Source: Desulfobacteraceae bacterium UBA2245 (GTDB taxonomy: Bacteria > Desulfobacterota > Desulfobacteria > Desulfobacterales > UBA2245). Taken from it: 64,000 nt of DNA. Shown here in pieces: positions 41,217 to 49,949 of the stretch. The DNA lies in the NCBI GenBank assembly GCA_002347265.1, contig DDYB01000003.1:38291-102290 (forward strand). Reading direction: 5' to 3'. Made by a program: the position numbers and the translations under genes. Under the pieces are notes generated by a model that ran no database searches, had not been told where the DNA came from, and saw only the letters and a program-made list of their open reading frames with translations. Position 1 is the stretch's first letter. Every line of letters starts with the position of its first letter.

Positions 41217-41474
41217 TCAGTTTGTAGATTTCCGTTGGATTTCGCTTGTAGCCATCCTCTTTAGCAAAAAATCTGCGATATGCAAAGAAGCCCTGCCATC
41301 TCCGTAGGGATTGGGCTTTCGAGCCATACTCCGATAAAAATCTTTATCCGTCAAAAGGCAATCCACTGCCTCAAACATACGATTCGGGTTCGTTCCCGCA
41401 AGCAAAACCGTACCTGCTTCCAAGGCTTCGGTGCGTTCCGTTGTCTTGTTCCGACTGAGGCGGAACAAGACCAC
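41217..41474 (-). pseudogene. wecB: UDP-N-acetylglucosamine 2-epimerase, C-terminal fragment
   Basis: The ~70 residues TTERTEALEAGTVLLAGTN, then AVDCLLTDKDFYRSMARKPN and PYGDGRASLHIADFLL match the C-terminus of non-hydrolysing WecB-type epimerases, which are ~370 residues. The rest of the gene is absent, and the only in-frame start is a GTG in unrelated sequence. It is thus a remnant of a nucleotide-sugar gene left by rearrangement in this island. Confidence 0.7.
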
Positions 41475-41526
41475 CCACAGTGGGTGAAAAACCCTATAAA
41501 ACCATTAAGATCCGCATGAACAGTCT

Positions 41527-42750
41527 CTATGCTGGCCCTCTTTCCTGTGCATCCACCCACACCATGGCCACAAGAAGATACCAGCAGGAAAGATAAATTT
41601 TATCTAATATCATGGAACCGCCAAACTGTCCATAGACAAGAATAGCGGCAAATAAACCCAGAAAAATCGAGCGCAAAAGGAGATTTTCATAAACAAACAA
41701 AATACGCCACAAAACCAGAGAGAAAAAAAGAAGATAGGCCGCAAAACCCACAAGTCCGAGCTCCAAAAGAATCGTTACAAAAATATTATGTCCCGATTTG
41801 ATATTTGGATAAACCCGATCCATCATTCGATAGGCTTCAATCCCATACCCCCATAAGGGGCTTTGCAGAAAGTATGCCCAGCAATCCTGCCAGATTTCTG
41901 TGCGATACGAGAAATTTCCTGCGAGCAAGAGTTGGACGCGTTCCCGGAATAATGCGTTCACTCTGAAAAGAAATCCCAGTACACCCGCCATGCAAAGCAC
42001 TAAAATCAGATTACTTTTTTGCCACCAAAAGCCGGGAACTACACATCCTGCAACCAGTATACCTGCCCCAGCCGCCAGCCAGGCACCCCGGCATCCACTC
42101 TGCAAAAGGTTCCAGAAGGCCATCCCAAAAAGCAGGAACAAAAAAATACCATATCCCCTGCTAAAATTATCCTTATTCAAATACTTTTTTACAATCCCCA
42201 AGGCAAAGGACAGCACTATACCCAAAGACATGAGCAAACCATAGCGATTGGGATTGTGCACCGAGCCCCTTAAACGTTTTCCCGCATAAAAATTGCCGAA
42301 GACATCCGCGCCAAAAAAATACTGCACCAAACCGTTGGCTGCATGAAAGAATAAAGAAAGCAGCACAACCCACCCCAGAAAATGCAGAGAGATAAGATTT
42401 TTTCTTAAAAAATAAATCGTCGCCAGCAAGAACAGCCAAAAGCGCAGGGCATGCTTGATCATTTCTGTCCAGCTATTCGTACCACTGATACCAAGAATAC
42501 TGGAAAGCCCCATAGAAAAAGCCAAACATAAAAGCGCACTACAAAGCCAGGGGATACTTTTAAAAAAAAGAACAATCTCTTTGCGCTGAAAAAGCAAAAC
42601 AGCCACAAAAAAAGCATTAATCATATAAATGGAAATTTGAAAGACGGTATTATTAAAAGGGATGGATACTATAAGAACCAGATAAAGTGCCATCAAAAAC
42701 TTTTGTTTGGTGATAAACTTGTTATGTGTAAATTGCAACCTCGCCTCCAT
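41527..42750 (-). CDS. O-antigen ligase / polymerase (WaaL/Wzy_C) family membrane protein
   Basis: This encodes 407 residues with about 10-12 hydrophobic segments. Family marks are SGCRGAWLAAGAGIL (the conserved Arg in a small-residue context), SYRTEIWQDCWAYFLQSPLW and GYGI before a periplasmic loop, and KSGHNIFVTILLELGLVGF, with the conserved His. Such proteins join or polymerise lipid-linked glycans at the periplasmic face. Ligase and polymerase cannot be separated from sequence alone. Confidence 0.78.
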   Translation of the reverse strand: MEARLQFTHNKFITKQKFLMALYLVLIVSIPFNNTVFQISIYMINAFFVAVLLFQRKEIVLFFKSIPWLCSALLCLAFSMGLSSILGISGTNSWTEMIKHALRFWLFLLATIYFLRKNLISLHFLGWVVLLSLFFHAANGLVQYFFGADVFGNFYAGKRLRGSVHNPNRYGLLMSLGIVLSFALGIVKKYLNKDNFSRGYGIFLFLLFGMAFWNLLQSGCRGAWLAAGAGILVAGCVVPGFWWQKSNLILVLCMAGVLGFLFRVNALFRERVQLLLAGNFSYRTEIWQDCWAYFLQSPLWGYGIEAYRMMDRVYPNIKSGHNIFVTILLELGLVGFAAYLLFFSLVLWRILFVYENLLLRSIFLGLFAAILVYGQFGGSMILDKIYLSCWYLLVAMVWVDAQERGPA

Positions 42751-43031
42751 GAACTCAGAGAATTCTGCATCCGCGCAACAATCACGCGTCCCACTTTAAA
42801 ACGATATAGAAAGCTAATTTTTAACAATAGATCATAAATTTATGCTGAATTCCATAGAATTTTTCGGATTCGTTTCAATGATCAGCGGCTGAAAAACTCC
42901 AAAGTTCCATTCAGAGGTTTTTAGCGATAACAGGAGTATTCAAAATTCTGTGTCACGGCTTTTGATGGTCAATCCACCACCAAATCGAGCGGAATCGGGA
43001 GACGGCTCCGAGAATGGGCCAACAAGAAATT

Positions 43032-43919
43032 TTACACTACCTCGTTTTCCATAGTGTAACGCTTAAGCGCACAATGGAGCGTTACTTTAACTTCTTCAAC
43101 GCGGGTCGCGGATACGCTGTAACGGTCGGTTATGAATTCTGGCGTTAGATCCGGACAGTCCATTGTCCTTAGATCCGCGACCACAGGTGTCAGACCATAG
43201 ATTGAATAATAATCGAAAAACTTGAAGTGCCCGCCCTGTAAGTCATCTGAAAACTTGATCCACGCGTTGGGGATGTTGAGGCTATCGGCCGTTATCAAAC
43301 CATGCAGGCTGGAAGAGACGATGGTTTCGCAGGAGGCCATGCCTGCCAAGAAGTCCATTGGGCTATCCTGGATATCGAGAATGCAAGTGTCGTCCCGCTT
43401 TTTGAACCTTTCTAGAATCCTCGATTGCTTGTCTACGATATGTGGAACGATCCCCATCCGGTATTTTTTTTCGATCTGCGTGCCCTCGATAAACCTGGAA
43501 ACGAGGATGCCCGGATCGCCAAGGACGACGTTATCGAGTTTTTTGCCGGTGATTTCTTCCATGATCGCCTGGGTCAGGCGTCCGCGAAGGGCAACCACGT
43601 TAACGGGCCGGAAGAGTTTGAGAGACGGGTATGTTTCTCGCACATCCTCGATAAAGCCACTGCCAAGAATGTAGATGGGACACTTTTTCAATGCGATCGA
43701 GTAGTACATTTTTTTCAGGTTCTTGCACGCGAAGAATGAAAGGTTCGTGTCATACAGGATTTTATTCAAAATGCTTCCGATCGCTATGCAATCCGCCTTG
43801 TAGGGGCGAGTTGCAACAACGTCGCAGCAAAACAAGCGAGTAAAGAGGTCGTAGTTAACTACATCCCCGAAATTGCGTCCATTGCCTTGGTAGTAGAGCT
43901 TGATTTTTTTATTGGCCAT
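43032..43919 (-). CDS. Polysaccharide pyruvyl transferase family protein
   Basis: This encodes 295 residues from the ATG at 43919 (MANKKIKLYYQGNGRNFGDV), with AAAGGAAAAGAAAG upstream; an in-frame start six codons earlier is less likely. NFGDVVNY, near the start, and SSLHGLITADSLNIPNAWIK, near the C-terminus, are the hallmarks of the pyruvyl transferase family (PF04230). That family adds ketal-linked pyruvate from phosphoenolpyruvate to sugars of exopolysaccharides. Here it probably decorates the island's glycan. Confidence 0.8.
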   Translation of the reverse strand: MANKKIKLYYQGNGRNFGDVVNYDLFTRLFCCDVVATRPYKADCIAIGSILNKILYDTNLSFFACKNLKKMYYSIALKKCPIYILGSGFIEDVRETYPSLKLFRPVNVVALRGRLTQAIMEEITGKKLDNVVLGDPGILVSRFIEGTQIEKKYRMGIVPHIVDKQSRILERFKKRDDTCILDIQDSPMDFLAGMASCETIVSSSLHGLITADSLNIPNAWIKFSDDLQGGHFKFFDYYSIYGLTPVVADLRTMDCPDLTPEFITDRYSVSATRVEEVKVTLHCALKRYTMENEVV

Positions 43920-44020
43920 GCTTTCTTTTCCTTTCATTCCAAATGCTGGAATTAGCCTTTTTTCGAGTAGGAGATATTGTCAAATGTTGTGGTTTGAGGA
44001 CCGTACCCTCCGGTCATTGC

Positions 44021-44262
44021 CTATGCCGCTTCCTGTGGTTCTCCGTCGACAAAAACTCTGTTTTCCAATACAAGAGGAATGGAGATTGCACCCCTTCAGC
44101 TTCTTCCAAGTCTTCTGAGCTTCCGGGGCCAGTTTGAAAACCATGGTCAAGATAGCTATCTTCCTCATCCCTTGGTCCGCTTCGTCCGATGCCGGACCGT
44201 ACCAAAGGTCGATTCGATAGAATTGGTGGTCCGTACCCGAGTTGGCTGACGAGAACTTTGCT
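44021..44262 (-). pseudogene. IS256-type (mutator) transposase, C-terminal fragment
   Basis: Read on the minus strand in three successive frames, the sequence gives NSIESTFGTVRHRTKRTKG, then LTMVFKLAPEAQKTWKKLKG, then PLVLENRVFVDGEPQEAA-stop (TAG at 44023-44021). These are the conserved last ~75 residues of IS256-family transposases. Two frameshifts and a TGA where the family has TGC show that it is dead. No terminal inverted repeats were identified. It lies between two glycosyl genes and is evidence of past insertion. Confidence 0.7.
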
Positions 44263-44265
44263 AAA

Positions 44266-45309
44266 TTAACCCTGAGAACATTTACGTAATTTCAAAAAGA
44301 GCCTTTCATATTGACGCAGTACAATATTAGGAGAATATTTTTGAGAAAAAATCCGATGCGAAAAGACAGCATGTTGTCTGGCTGAATCCGGATTCTGAAT
44401 CCCATCCAGAATAGCCCTTGCCATGTCTTCATGATCATCTATGTCACATAAAAAGGCACTCTTTTCACACAGAACTTCAAGCGGGCCCCGGGTGCGTGTA
44501 GAAATAATACAATTTCCACTGGCCATGGCCTCAAGGACAACAATACCAAAAGGTTCATTACGTGAAGGCAATACAAAAAAAGGTGCTTTGTTCAAAAAAC
44601 CTTCAACATCCTCCACCCATCCACAAAAATGGACAAAATCCGATACACAAAGATCTGAAGAAAGCTTTTTCAAAGACTTGAATTCAGCCCCTGCTCCACC
44701 TAAAAAAAGTTCAAGAGCAACCCCTTTTTGGCGAAGAAGGGCAATGGCTCTGATTAAAACATCAAATCCTTTTTTTTGAACAAAACGTCCAAACGCTATG
44801 AGCCTCGGTATTGAAAAATCATGCTGTGACGGTGAAATATTTTGAATACTTGTAAAATGAGGAATCACCGTGATGTCTTTATCAGAAACCCCATTGGATT
44901 TCAAATAAGAAGCTTGATGTTCCGTTCCGGGGACAAAGTGATTTATATATTTATAATATTTTAGTTTTATATAGTTATGAATATTTGCGACTACCGGCAT
45001 GGGATGCCCTCTAAAAGCAGCTCCTGTAAGTGAGGCTGTTCGTGCCAGATGTGTATGAATGACTTCTGTTTGAAAGGAGGAAATAACTCTTCTCAGTTTC
45101 ATTTCAGCGAAGGGATTACGATCCCAGTGGCTGTTCACGGCTTCAATGCAAATATCAGGACCTACATCCAACAAAGAAATTCCCTGAAAATCCGCAGGGC
45201 ATATGGCAAGAATTTTGTGCCCTCTCCTCGCCATTCCGTTACAAATATCTACAAAAAGACGTTCTGCACCACCAAAACCTGAAGCAATGAGAACTTGAGC
45301 AATTTTCAT
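44266..45309 (-). CDS. Glycosyltransferase family 4-type enzyme
   Basis: This encodes 347 residues from ATG 45309 (MKIAQVLIASGFGGAERLFV). The GT-B marks are the N-terminal GGAER loop, HTHLARTASLTGA, a linker AFGRFVQKKGFDVLIRAIAL and the C-terminal E-x7-E motif PSRNEPFGIVVLEAMASGN. It transfers a sugar from a nucleotide donor during surface glycan assembly. Low GC compared with the housekeeping parts of the window suggests acquired DNA. Confidence 0.88.
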   Translation of the reverse strand: MKIAQVLIASGFGGAERLFVDICNGMARRGHKILAICPADFQGISLLDVGPDICIEAVNSHWDRNPFAEMKLRRVISSFQTEVIHTHLARTASLTGAAFRGHPMPVVANIHNYIKLKYYKYINHFVPGTEHQASYLKSNGVSDKDITVIPHFTSIQNISPSQHDFSIPRLIAFGRFVQKKGFDVLIRAIALLRQKGVALELFLGGAGAEFKSLKKLSSDLCVSDFVHFCGWVEDVEGFLNKAPFFVLPSRNEPFGIVVLEAMASGNCIISTRTRGPLEVLCEKSAFLCDIDDHEDMARAILDGIQNPDSARQHAVFSHRIFSQKYSPNIVLRQYERLFLKLRKCSQG

Positions 45310-45348
45310 AGAATTACCGTAACTATTCAGCATATTTTTCAAATCATG

Positions 45349-45732
45349 TTACCAGCTACCTGAAAAAATCTGGCAACTTGCCATTAAACAAAAGGTCCAA
45401 TGCGTGGCTTGGCTTGACTCCATATTTTCGACAAGTCGACAAATAACTTCGAACGCGAGAGGATGCGGAATTAAATCAGGCAAAGGATTTTTTTTCGCAA
45501 CAACGCAACGACTGATCCAGAAGAGTCCAGTTGCGACAATAAGGGTTTCAAAACCGATATTCCCAACTACCAGCCCCACCGAAATCAGGGCGCCGGTTAC
45601 GCCGACAAGATCGTCAAGTCGCCGTTCTATTTGAATTTTTTCGTTCGAATGTGCTGGAATTTCCGGCATCATAATCCGAATTGAAAAATCGAATTTTATA
45701 ATAAAATTTAAAAACCAAATCGGTTTATACAC
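45349..45732 (-). CDS. Hypothetical membrane protein
   Basis: This encodes up to 127 residues from a GTG at 45732; an ATG about 20 codons later is the likelier start. One or two hydrophobic segments (LVGVTGALISVGLVVGNIGF, ETLIVATGLFWIS) are present. No family is recognised and there is no good ribosome site. It could be a remnant at the edge of the polysaccharide island. Confidence 0.35.
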   Translation of the reverse strand: MYKPIWFLNFIIKFDFSIRIMMPEIPAHSNEKIQIERRLDDLVGVTGALISVGLVVGNIGFETLIVATGLFWISRCVVAKKNPLPDLIPHPLAFEVICRLVENMESSQATHWTFCLMASCQIFSGSW

Positions 45733-45820
45733 TAAAAAAAAAGATTTTCAAAACGACAGATGAGAAGGGCAAAAAAATAATTGCATGCTGCAAGTGGGGA
45801 CAAGGCTCGAAAAAAATAAG

Positions 45821-45868
45821 AGGCGGCCTTTTCTTTTTATTGCATTCTGACAAAAGAATCGGCCGCCT
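45821..45868. terminator. Strong terminator hairpin
   Basis: AGGCGGCC (45821-45828) pairs with GGCCGCCT (45861-45868), extended inside by a TTCTTTT/AAAAGAA stem. It lies just after the ComEA-like gene on the minus strand and closes that transcript. Confidence 0.75.
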
Positions 45869-45894
45869 GTGCAGATTTTATTTAGGTTCCGGTG

Positions 45895-46215
45895 CTATTG
45901 TTTGGGAGATTGTGAAGCTTTTTCAGCGGTATCTCCCACAACGATTCTGTCTTTGTTGAGTTCCAAGATCTTTGGACCGATGCCCTGCACTTTCATGATA
46001 TCCTCGGGAGTTTTGAACATTCCATTCTCATTTCGGTATGCCACAATTCTTTCGGCATATTTTTCCCCGACCTTGTCGAGCTGGGTCAGCTCCTCAACCG
46101 TTGCCGTATTGATATTGATCTTGGTGCTTTCTTCGGCAAACAATACCCCACTCATTACGACTCCAAGTATTGCGGCAGCACAGAACAACTTTAAGATCAA
46201 ATGGTACTTTTTCAT
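45895..46215 (-). CDS. ComEA-like exported helix-hairpin-helix protein (copy 1)
   Basis: This encodes 106 residues. After a signal or anchor segment (residues 5-27) comes the ComEA-type HhH domain: ININTATVEELTQLDKVGEK, YAERIVAYRNENG, and PEDIMKVQGIGPKILELNKD. Such domains bind double-stranded DNA without sequence preference; ComEA pulls DNA into the periplasm during natural transformation. The close paralogue just upstream suggests a duplicated pair. No other competence gene is in the window. Confidence 0.82.
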   Translation of the reverse strand: MKKYHLILKLFCAAAILGVVMSGVLFAEESTKININTATVEELTQLDKVGEKYAERIVAYRNENGMFKTPEDIMKVQGIGPKILELNKDRIVVGDTAEKASQSPKQ

Positions 46216-46332
46216 GTTTTCCTCCTGACTTCAGGTGTTTATAAAACGACGCCGAATTGTTTAACCCTTTCATGGCGTCCGACATCGGCAAAAAATTAAA
46301 AAAAGATCTGTTCATTTTAAATCAACCGCCAT

Positions 46333-46659
46333 TTAATTCTCGGAAGCTCTATCCGGCGCTTCGTCCTCCACGACGATTCGATCCTTATTCAGTTCCCAGG
46401 CTCTCGGACCAATTCCCGGAACATTGACAATGTCTTCCGGCGCCAGAAAGGGACCATTTTCGTTGCGATAGGCGATGATCCGCCGGGCATGTTTAAGCGT
46501 CACACCTCTGAGTTTCACAAAATCCGTGTAGGAAGCGGTGTTAATATTGATTTTTTCCTCTGAACTGCCTTCAGGATATTCCGCTTGAATGGACGGGATG
46601 ATAATCAACAAAACAGCGGTCACACACAAGGCAATCAGAAACAGTTTTTTAAGACTCAT
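46333..46659 (-). CDS. ComEA-like exported helix-hairpin-helix protein (copy 2)
   Basis: This encodes 108 residues from the ATG at 46659 (MSLKKLFLIALCVTAVLLII), with GGAGGAAAAG before it. Signal sequence and HhH domain are as in the neighbour: ININTASYTDFVKLRGVTLK, ARRIIAYRNENGPF, APEDIVNVPGIGPRAWELNK, and DRIVVED. It is similar to copy 1 over the whole mature part and lies 117 bp upstream of it. Confidence 0.82.
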   Translation of the reverse strand: MSLKKLFLIALCVTAVLLIIIPSIQAEYPEGSSEEKININTASYTDFVKLRGVTLKHARRIIAYRNENGPFLAPEDIVNVPGIGPRAWELNKDRIVVEDEAPDRASEN

Positions 46660-46707
46660 CTTTTCCTCCTTACCGGTTGCAGTCGTGAAATGATTCCATA
46701 TAGAATT

Positions 46708-46749
46708 GGCGGACTGTTGAAAAACCGCGCCCAAGACCGCCATGCAACG
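46708..46749. repeat. Second dispersed repeat family, copy 1
   Basis: The core CTGTTGAAAAACCGCGCCC and ACCGCCAT matches 63921-63962 (CTGTTGAAAAACTGCGCCT, GCCGCCAT), with about 80 percent identity over ~40 bp. It lies upstream of the ComEA-like pair. Confidence 0.5.
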
Positions 46750-46955
46750 TCAGCGCGTTGATAATGCAAATCACAAACGTAGAACCATGTCTACGAATTT
46801 TTCGCGAAATTCTTGAAACAACACTGCACAATCGTACGGAAGTTCTAATGAATAGGCCTTGTTAAAATCGGCCATTTAACGAACACCGGCCGGCAGGTCG
46901 CGGCATCGGCTGGAACTTGATGGAAATTAATTATTAGAGATATTCTGCGAAAAGG

Positions 46956-47468
46956 TCAAGTTAAAATCTTTTCGAAACTTTCAACCATGTTTTGAAAATC
47001 TTCAATCCCCTTTTCGTCAACGATTTTTAATCTGCGAACCGTTTCCAGGTTCACCAGAGCGAAGATGCCGGTAGCCCGGCAACAGAGTTGATCGCTTTCA
47101 CTAAAAATAAGTCCCTCCAGAGTCGCCTTTCGCTTATTGACATCAATCATTCTTGCCTCCGCCCGCAACTGCCGGCCGACGGCAACGGGATTTTTAAAAT
47201 CCACGGCAATGGATTGCGTCAGGATAAAGGAGCGGAAAAGGTAAATCGCTGTCCAGCTCATGATCTCATCGAGAATGGTGGACAGCACCCCGCCGTGCGC
47301 CAGATTGTTCCATCCGCACAGGTGGTCCGGAATGCTGAGCCAGGAAAACAGAGATTTCTCATCGGTATAAAACCGCATTTTCAGGCCGTGGGAATTTGAC
47401 GGACTACAGGCAAAACACCGATGCGTCTGTCTGACCGGCAAAGGTTTATAATCAGGGTTGACAATCAT
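46956..47468 (-). CDS. Hotdog-fold thioesterase (PaaI/YigI-like)
   Basis: This encodes 170 residues from the ATG at 47468, inside the end of tyrA. The 4HBT core is CGWNNLAHGGVLSTILDEIM, with the HGG motif and catalytic Asp/Glu, then AVDFKNPVAVGRQLRAEARM. Four N-terminal Cys/His positions (HRCFACSPSNSHGL) could bind a metal, as in some acyl-CoA hotdog enzymes. It is the last gene of the aromatic operon and overlaps tyrA by 17 bp. The link to aromatic synthesis is unclear. Confidence 0.78.
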   Translation of the reverse strand: MIVNPDYKPLPVRQTHRCFACSPSNSHGLKMRFYTDEKSLFSWLSIPDHLCGWNNLAHGGVLSTILDEIMSWTAIYLFRSFILTQSIAVDFKNPVAVGRQLRAEARMIDVNKRKATLEGLIFSESDQLCCRATGIFALVNLETVRRLKIVDEKGIEDFQNMVESFEKILT

Positions 47469-48321
47469 TTTTCCGGCTTTCTTGCGTTTCATCCTGATAT
47501 ATGGCGCGAAGCATGCGATTGCTTTCGTCCAGCCCTTGTTGGCAGAATGGCCCCAGAAAATCGCGAATGCTTTCCAGATAGCCGAGACCTGAGTGGTTGC
47601 ATCCGGAAAGCAGCTTGGTTCTGGATTCATTTAAAGCCGCGGAATAAGCTTCCAGAACGGGTTCGACATGAGGATTGGATGCCATCAGCGTCCGGTAAAG
47701 CTCCAGATCCTGGGCAAACAAGCGGGCGGTCAGGTCCATATTGGCCCTGAAAACCGGTGTGGCAACGAGCAGGGATTCTTCAGGATCGACGGCCAGCATC
47801 TCCAGGGCTCTGGCAAAAGACACCGTTATCATATGCGTCAAGCCCTGCACAATCGCCATATACCGGTCATGTTTCTGCGGCTCCATGAAGGTTACTGCAG
47901 CGCCGTAATTTTTAAACAGCGCGATCATCCATTGTACAAGACGACCTTCCCTGCCGGAGCAGACGATGATGTTCTGACCCCCAATGGTTTCCGTGAAAGG
48001 ACCGAACAGGGGATGAACGCCCATGACCTGGGACGGGCTGTCGTGCAACATCGCTTCAAGGATGGGGGTCTTAAGGGAGCAGACATCCATCAGGAGTTGA
48101 TCGGGCGCAAGCAGCGGGCCGATTTTTTTGCACATCGTGATCGCTGTTTGAATCGGCAGGCTGAGCAAAATCACATTACAGGATCGGGCCAGCATTTCAG
48201 GGGTCTGATCCGTATCCAGATCACAGATTTGCACCGAATGACCGGCCTGAAGGAAAAAGTTTTCAAACCATCTCCCCATGTTTCCCTTGCCGCCGATGAT
48301 GCCGATGCGAACCTGTTTCAT
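47452..48321 (-). CDS. tyrA: Prephenate dehydrogenase
   Basis: This encodes 289 residues from the ATG at 48321 (MKQVRIGIIGGKGNMGRWFE), which overlaps the end of aroC by 4 bp. A Rossmann loop GGKGNMGRW is followed by SLPIQTAI, DVCSLKTPILEAM, VMGVHPLFGP and the His-containing LTHMITVSFARAL. It oxidatively decarboxylates prephenate to 4-hydroxyphenylpyruvate on the way to tyrosine. No ACT or chorismate mutase domain is fused, so feedback control by Tyr is not visible in the protein. Confidence 0.88.
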   Translation of the reverse strand: MKQVRIGIIGGKGNMGRWFENFFLQAGHSVQICDLDTDQTPEMLARSCNVILLSLPIQTAITMCKKIGPLLAPDQLLMDVCSLKTPILEAMLHDSPSQVMGVHPLFGPFTETIGGQNIIVCSGREGRLVQWMIALFKNYGAAVTFMEPQKHDRYMAIVQGLTHMITVSFARALEMLAVDPEESLLVATPVFRANMDLTARLFAQDLELYRTLMASNPHVEPVLEAYSAALNESRTKLLSGCNHSGLGYLESIRDFLGPFCQQGLDESNRMLRAIYQDETQESRKNDCQP

Positions 48322-49370
48322 TTGAATGCCCTTTGTCTGAGAACATGATCGGTCAGCACCAGGTTGACCATGGCCTCGCATACCACGTTGATTCTGGGAA
48401 TAGCGCAGACGTCATGACGTCCGCTTATTTGAATCGTGGTCGGACTTCCATGGCGGTCGATGGTATGCTGGGTTTTTCCGATGGAAGGAATCGGTTTGAC
48501 CGCCGCCCGGACCACGATGTCCTGGCCGCTTGTGATTCCGGCGAGAATTCCCCCCGCATGGTTGGATAGAAATCCGTTTTCCGAAATCGGATCATTGTGC
48601 TCCGAACCCAGCATTCGGGCGGATTGGAATCCGGAACCGATTTCAACGCCTTTAACCGCCCCGATGCTCATCAAGGCTTTGGCAAGATCCGCATCCATCT
48701 TGTCAAACACCGGTTCTCCCAATCCGGCGGGTATGCCCTGTGCCAGGACTTCAACGATGCCCCCTACCGAATCCTGCGCCTTTCGGACTTCGTCAATTCT
48801 ACGGGCGATTTTTTCCGCGGCCGACATATCCGGACACAGAAATGAATTCTTCGTCACTACGGACAGGTCCTTTTCCTGAGCCCGGATTCCGCCGATTTCC
48901 AGAGTGTAGGCCCTCACTTGAACGCCCTGGGTTTTTAATATCTCAGCCGCCACAGCTCCTGCGGCAACCCGGGATGAGGTTTCACGCGCAGAAGCGCGTC
49001 CGCCTCCACGCCAGTCGCGGATTCCGTATTTGGCCTCATAGGCGAAGTCACCGTGCCCGGGACGGAATACATCAGCCAGGGGAGCATAAGCCCTGGATTG
49101 TGCGTCGGCGTTTTCAATCAGAATCGAAATCGGGGTGCCGGTACTGCGCCCTTCAAAGACCCCGGAAAGGATGCGGATGCAATCCGGTTCCCTGCGCGAG
49201 GTGCTTGCAGCGCTGGATCCGGGTTTTCTTCGATCCATCATGGGCTGAATGATGGATTCGTTCAGAACGATGCCCGGCGGGCAGCCGTCGATCACGACGC
49301 CAAGGGCCGGTCCATGGGATTCTCCCCATGTGGTGATTCGGAAAAAAGATCCAAATGTGTTTCCCGGCAT
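48318..49370 (-). CDS. aroC: Chorismate synthase
   Basis: This encodes 350 residues. Signatures are GESHGPALGVVIDGCPPGI (about residues 14-32), RPGHGDFAYEAKYGIRDWRG with GGRASARET, and the end part RHDVCAIPRINVVCEAM. It makes chorismate from EPSP with reduced FMN. It lies in the aromatic operon between aroK and tyrA. Confidence 0.96.
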   Translation of the reverse strand: MPGNTFGSFFRITTWGESHGPALGVVIDGCPPGIVLNESIIQPMMDRRKPGSSAASTSRREPDCIRILSGVFEGRSTGTPISILIENADAQSRAYAPLADVFRPGHGDFAYEAKYGIRDWRGGGRASARETSSRVAAGAVAAEILKTQGVQVRAYTLEIGGIRAQEKDLSVVTKNSFLCPDMSAAEKIARRIDEVRKAQDSVGGIVEVLAQGIPAGLGEPVFDKMDADLAKALMSIGAVKGVEIGSGFQSARMLGSEHNDPISENGFLSNHAGGILAGITSGQDIVVRAAVKPIPSIGKTQHTIDRHGSPTTIQISGRHDVCAIPRINVVCEAMVNLVLTDHVLRQRAFK

Positions 49371-49388
49371 AAGACAGGCTCCAATGGA

Positions 49389-49928
49389 TCAGGCAATATG
49401 GATCATCAGGTTTTGATCTGCAAGAATTTGCACAATGACATCGGCGATTTCTTCAACCGATGCATCGTCTGTGTCAACAAAAAAGTCCATCGCCTGGGCA
49501 TAAAGGGGATTTCGTTCGGCCAGCATCTCGCAAATTTCCTCAAGGCTCCCCTTTTCCGTCAAGGCCGGCCTGAAATTCGATGTGTTGATATCTTTCCGCA
49601 TCCGATGATAAATGGTTTCAGGCTTGGCGCGCAACCAGATCAGCAACCCGCAGGATTTCATTTCAAGAACGTTTTCAAGATTCAAAACGACCCCTCCGCC
49701 GGTTGAAATTACCTGGTGGCTGGAAAGGCAGAGACGTTTCAGAAGTGAAGCTTCTTTTTCACGGAAACAGGGCCATCCGTGGGCCTGAACGATTTCCCGA
49801 ATGCTCTGGCCGCAATCGTTAACAAGCTCCGAATCCATGTCGATAAACGTCCATCGCATACGATCCGCAAGCCATTTTCCAACGGTAGTTTTGCCGGAAC
49901 ATCGGTACCCGATCAAAAAGATATTCAT
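49389..49928 (-). CDS. aroK: Shikimate kinase
   Basis: This encodes 179 residues. It has Walker A GYRCSGKTTVGKWLA (residues 7-21), FIDMDSELV with the shikimate-binding Asp, STGGGVVL, and the lid Arg in the RPALTEKG region. It phosphorylates shikimate with ATP. It is 19 bp upstream of aroC. Confidence 0.93.
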   Translation of the reverse strand: MNIFLIGYRCSGKTTVGKWLADRMRWTFIDMDSELVNDCGQSIREIVQAHGWPCFREKEASLLKRLCLSSHQVISTGGGVVLNLENVLEMKSCGLLIWLRAKPETIYHRMRKDINTSNFRPALTEKGSLEEICEMLAERNPLYAQAMDFFVDTDDASVEEIADVIVQILADQNLMIHIA

Positions 49929-49949
49929 CTTCGCCCCTTGCGCATTCCG

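Noticed and set aside
41470..41490. 15-bp palindrome CACCCACAGTGGGTG as a regulatory site
   Set aside because: It lies in decayed sequence between the wecB fragment and the ligase gene, without any promoter nearby. No function can be supported.
42751..43031. Possible gene or transposon remnant in the gap between the ligase and pyruvyl transferase genes
   Set aside because: Short open frames are present, but none has a recognisable motif, so there is nothing to support.
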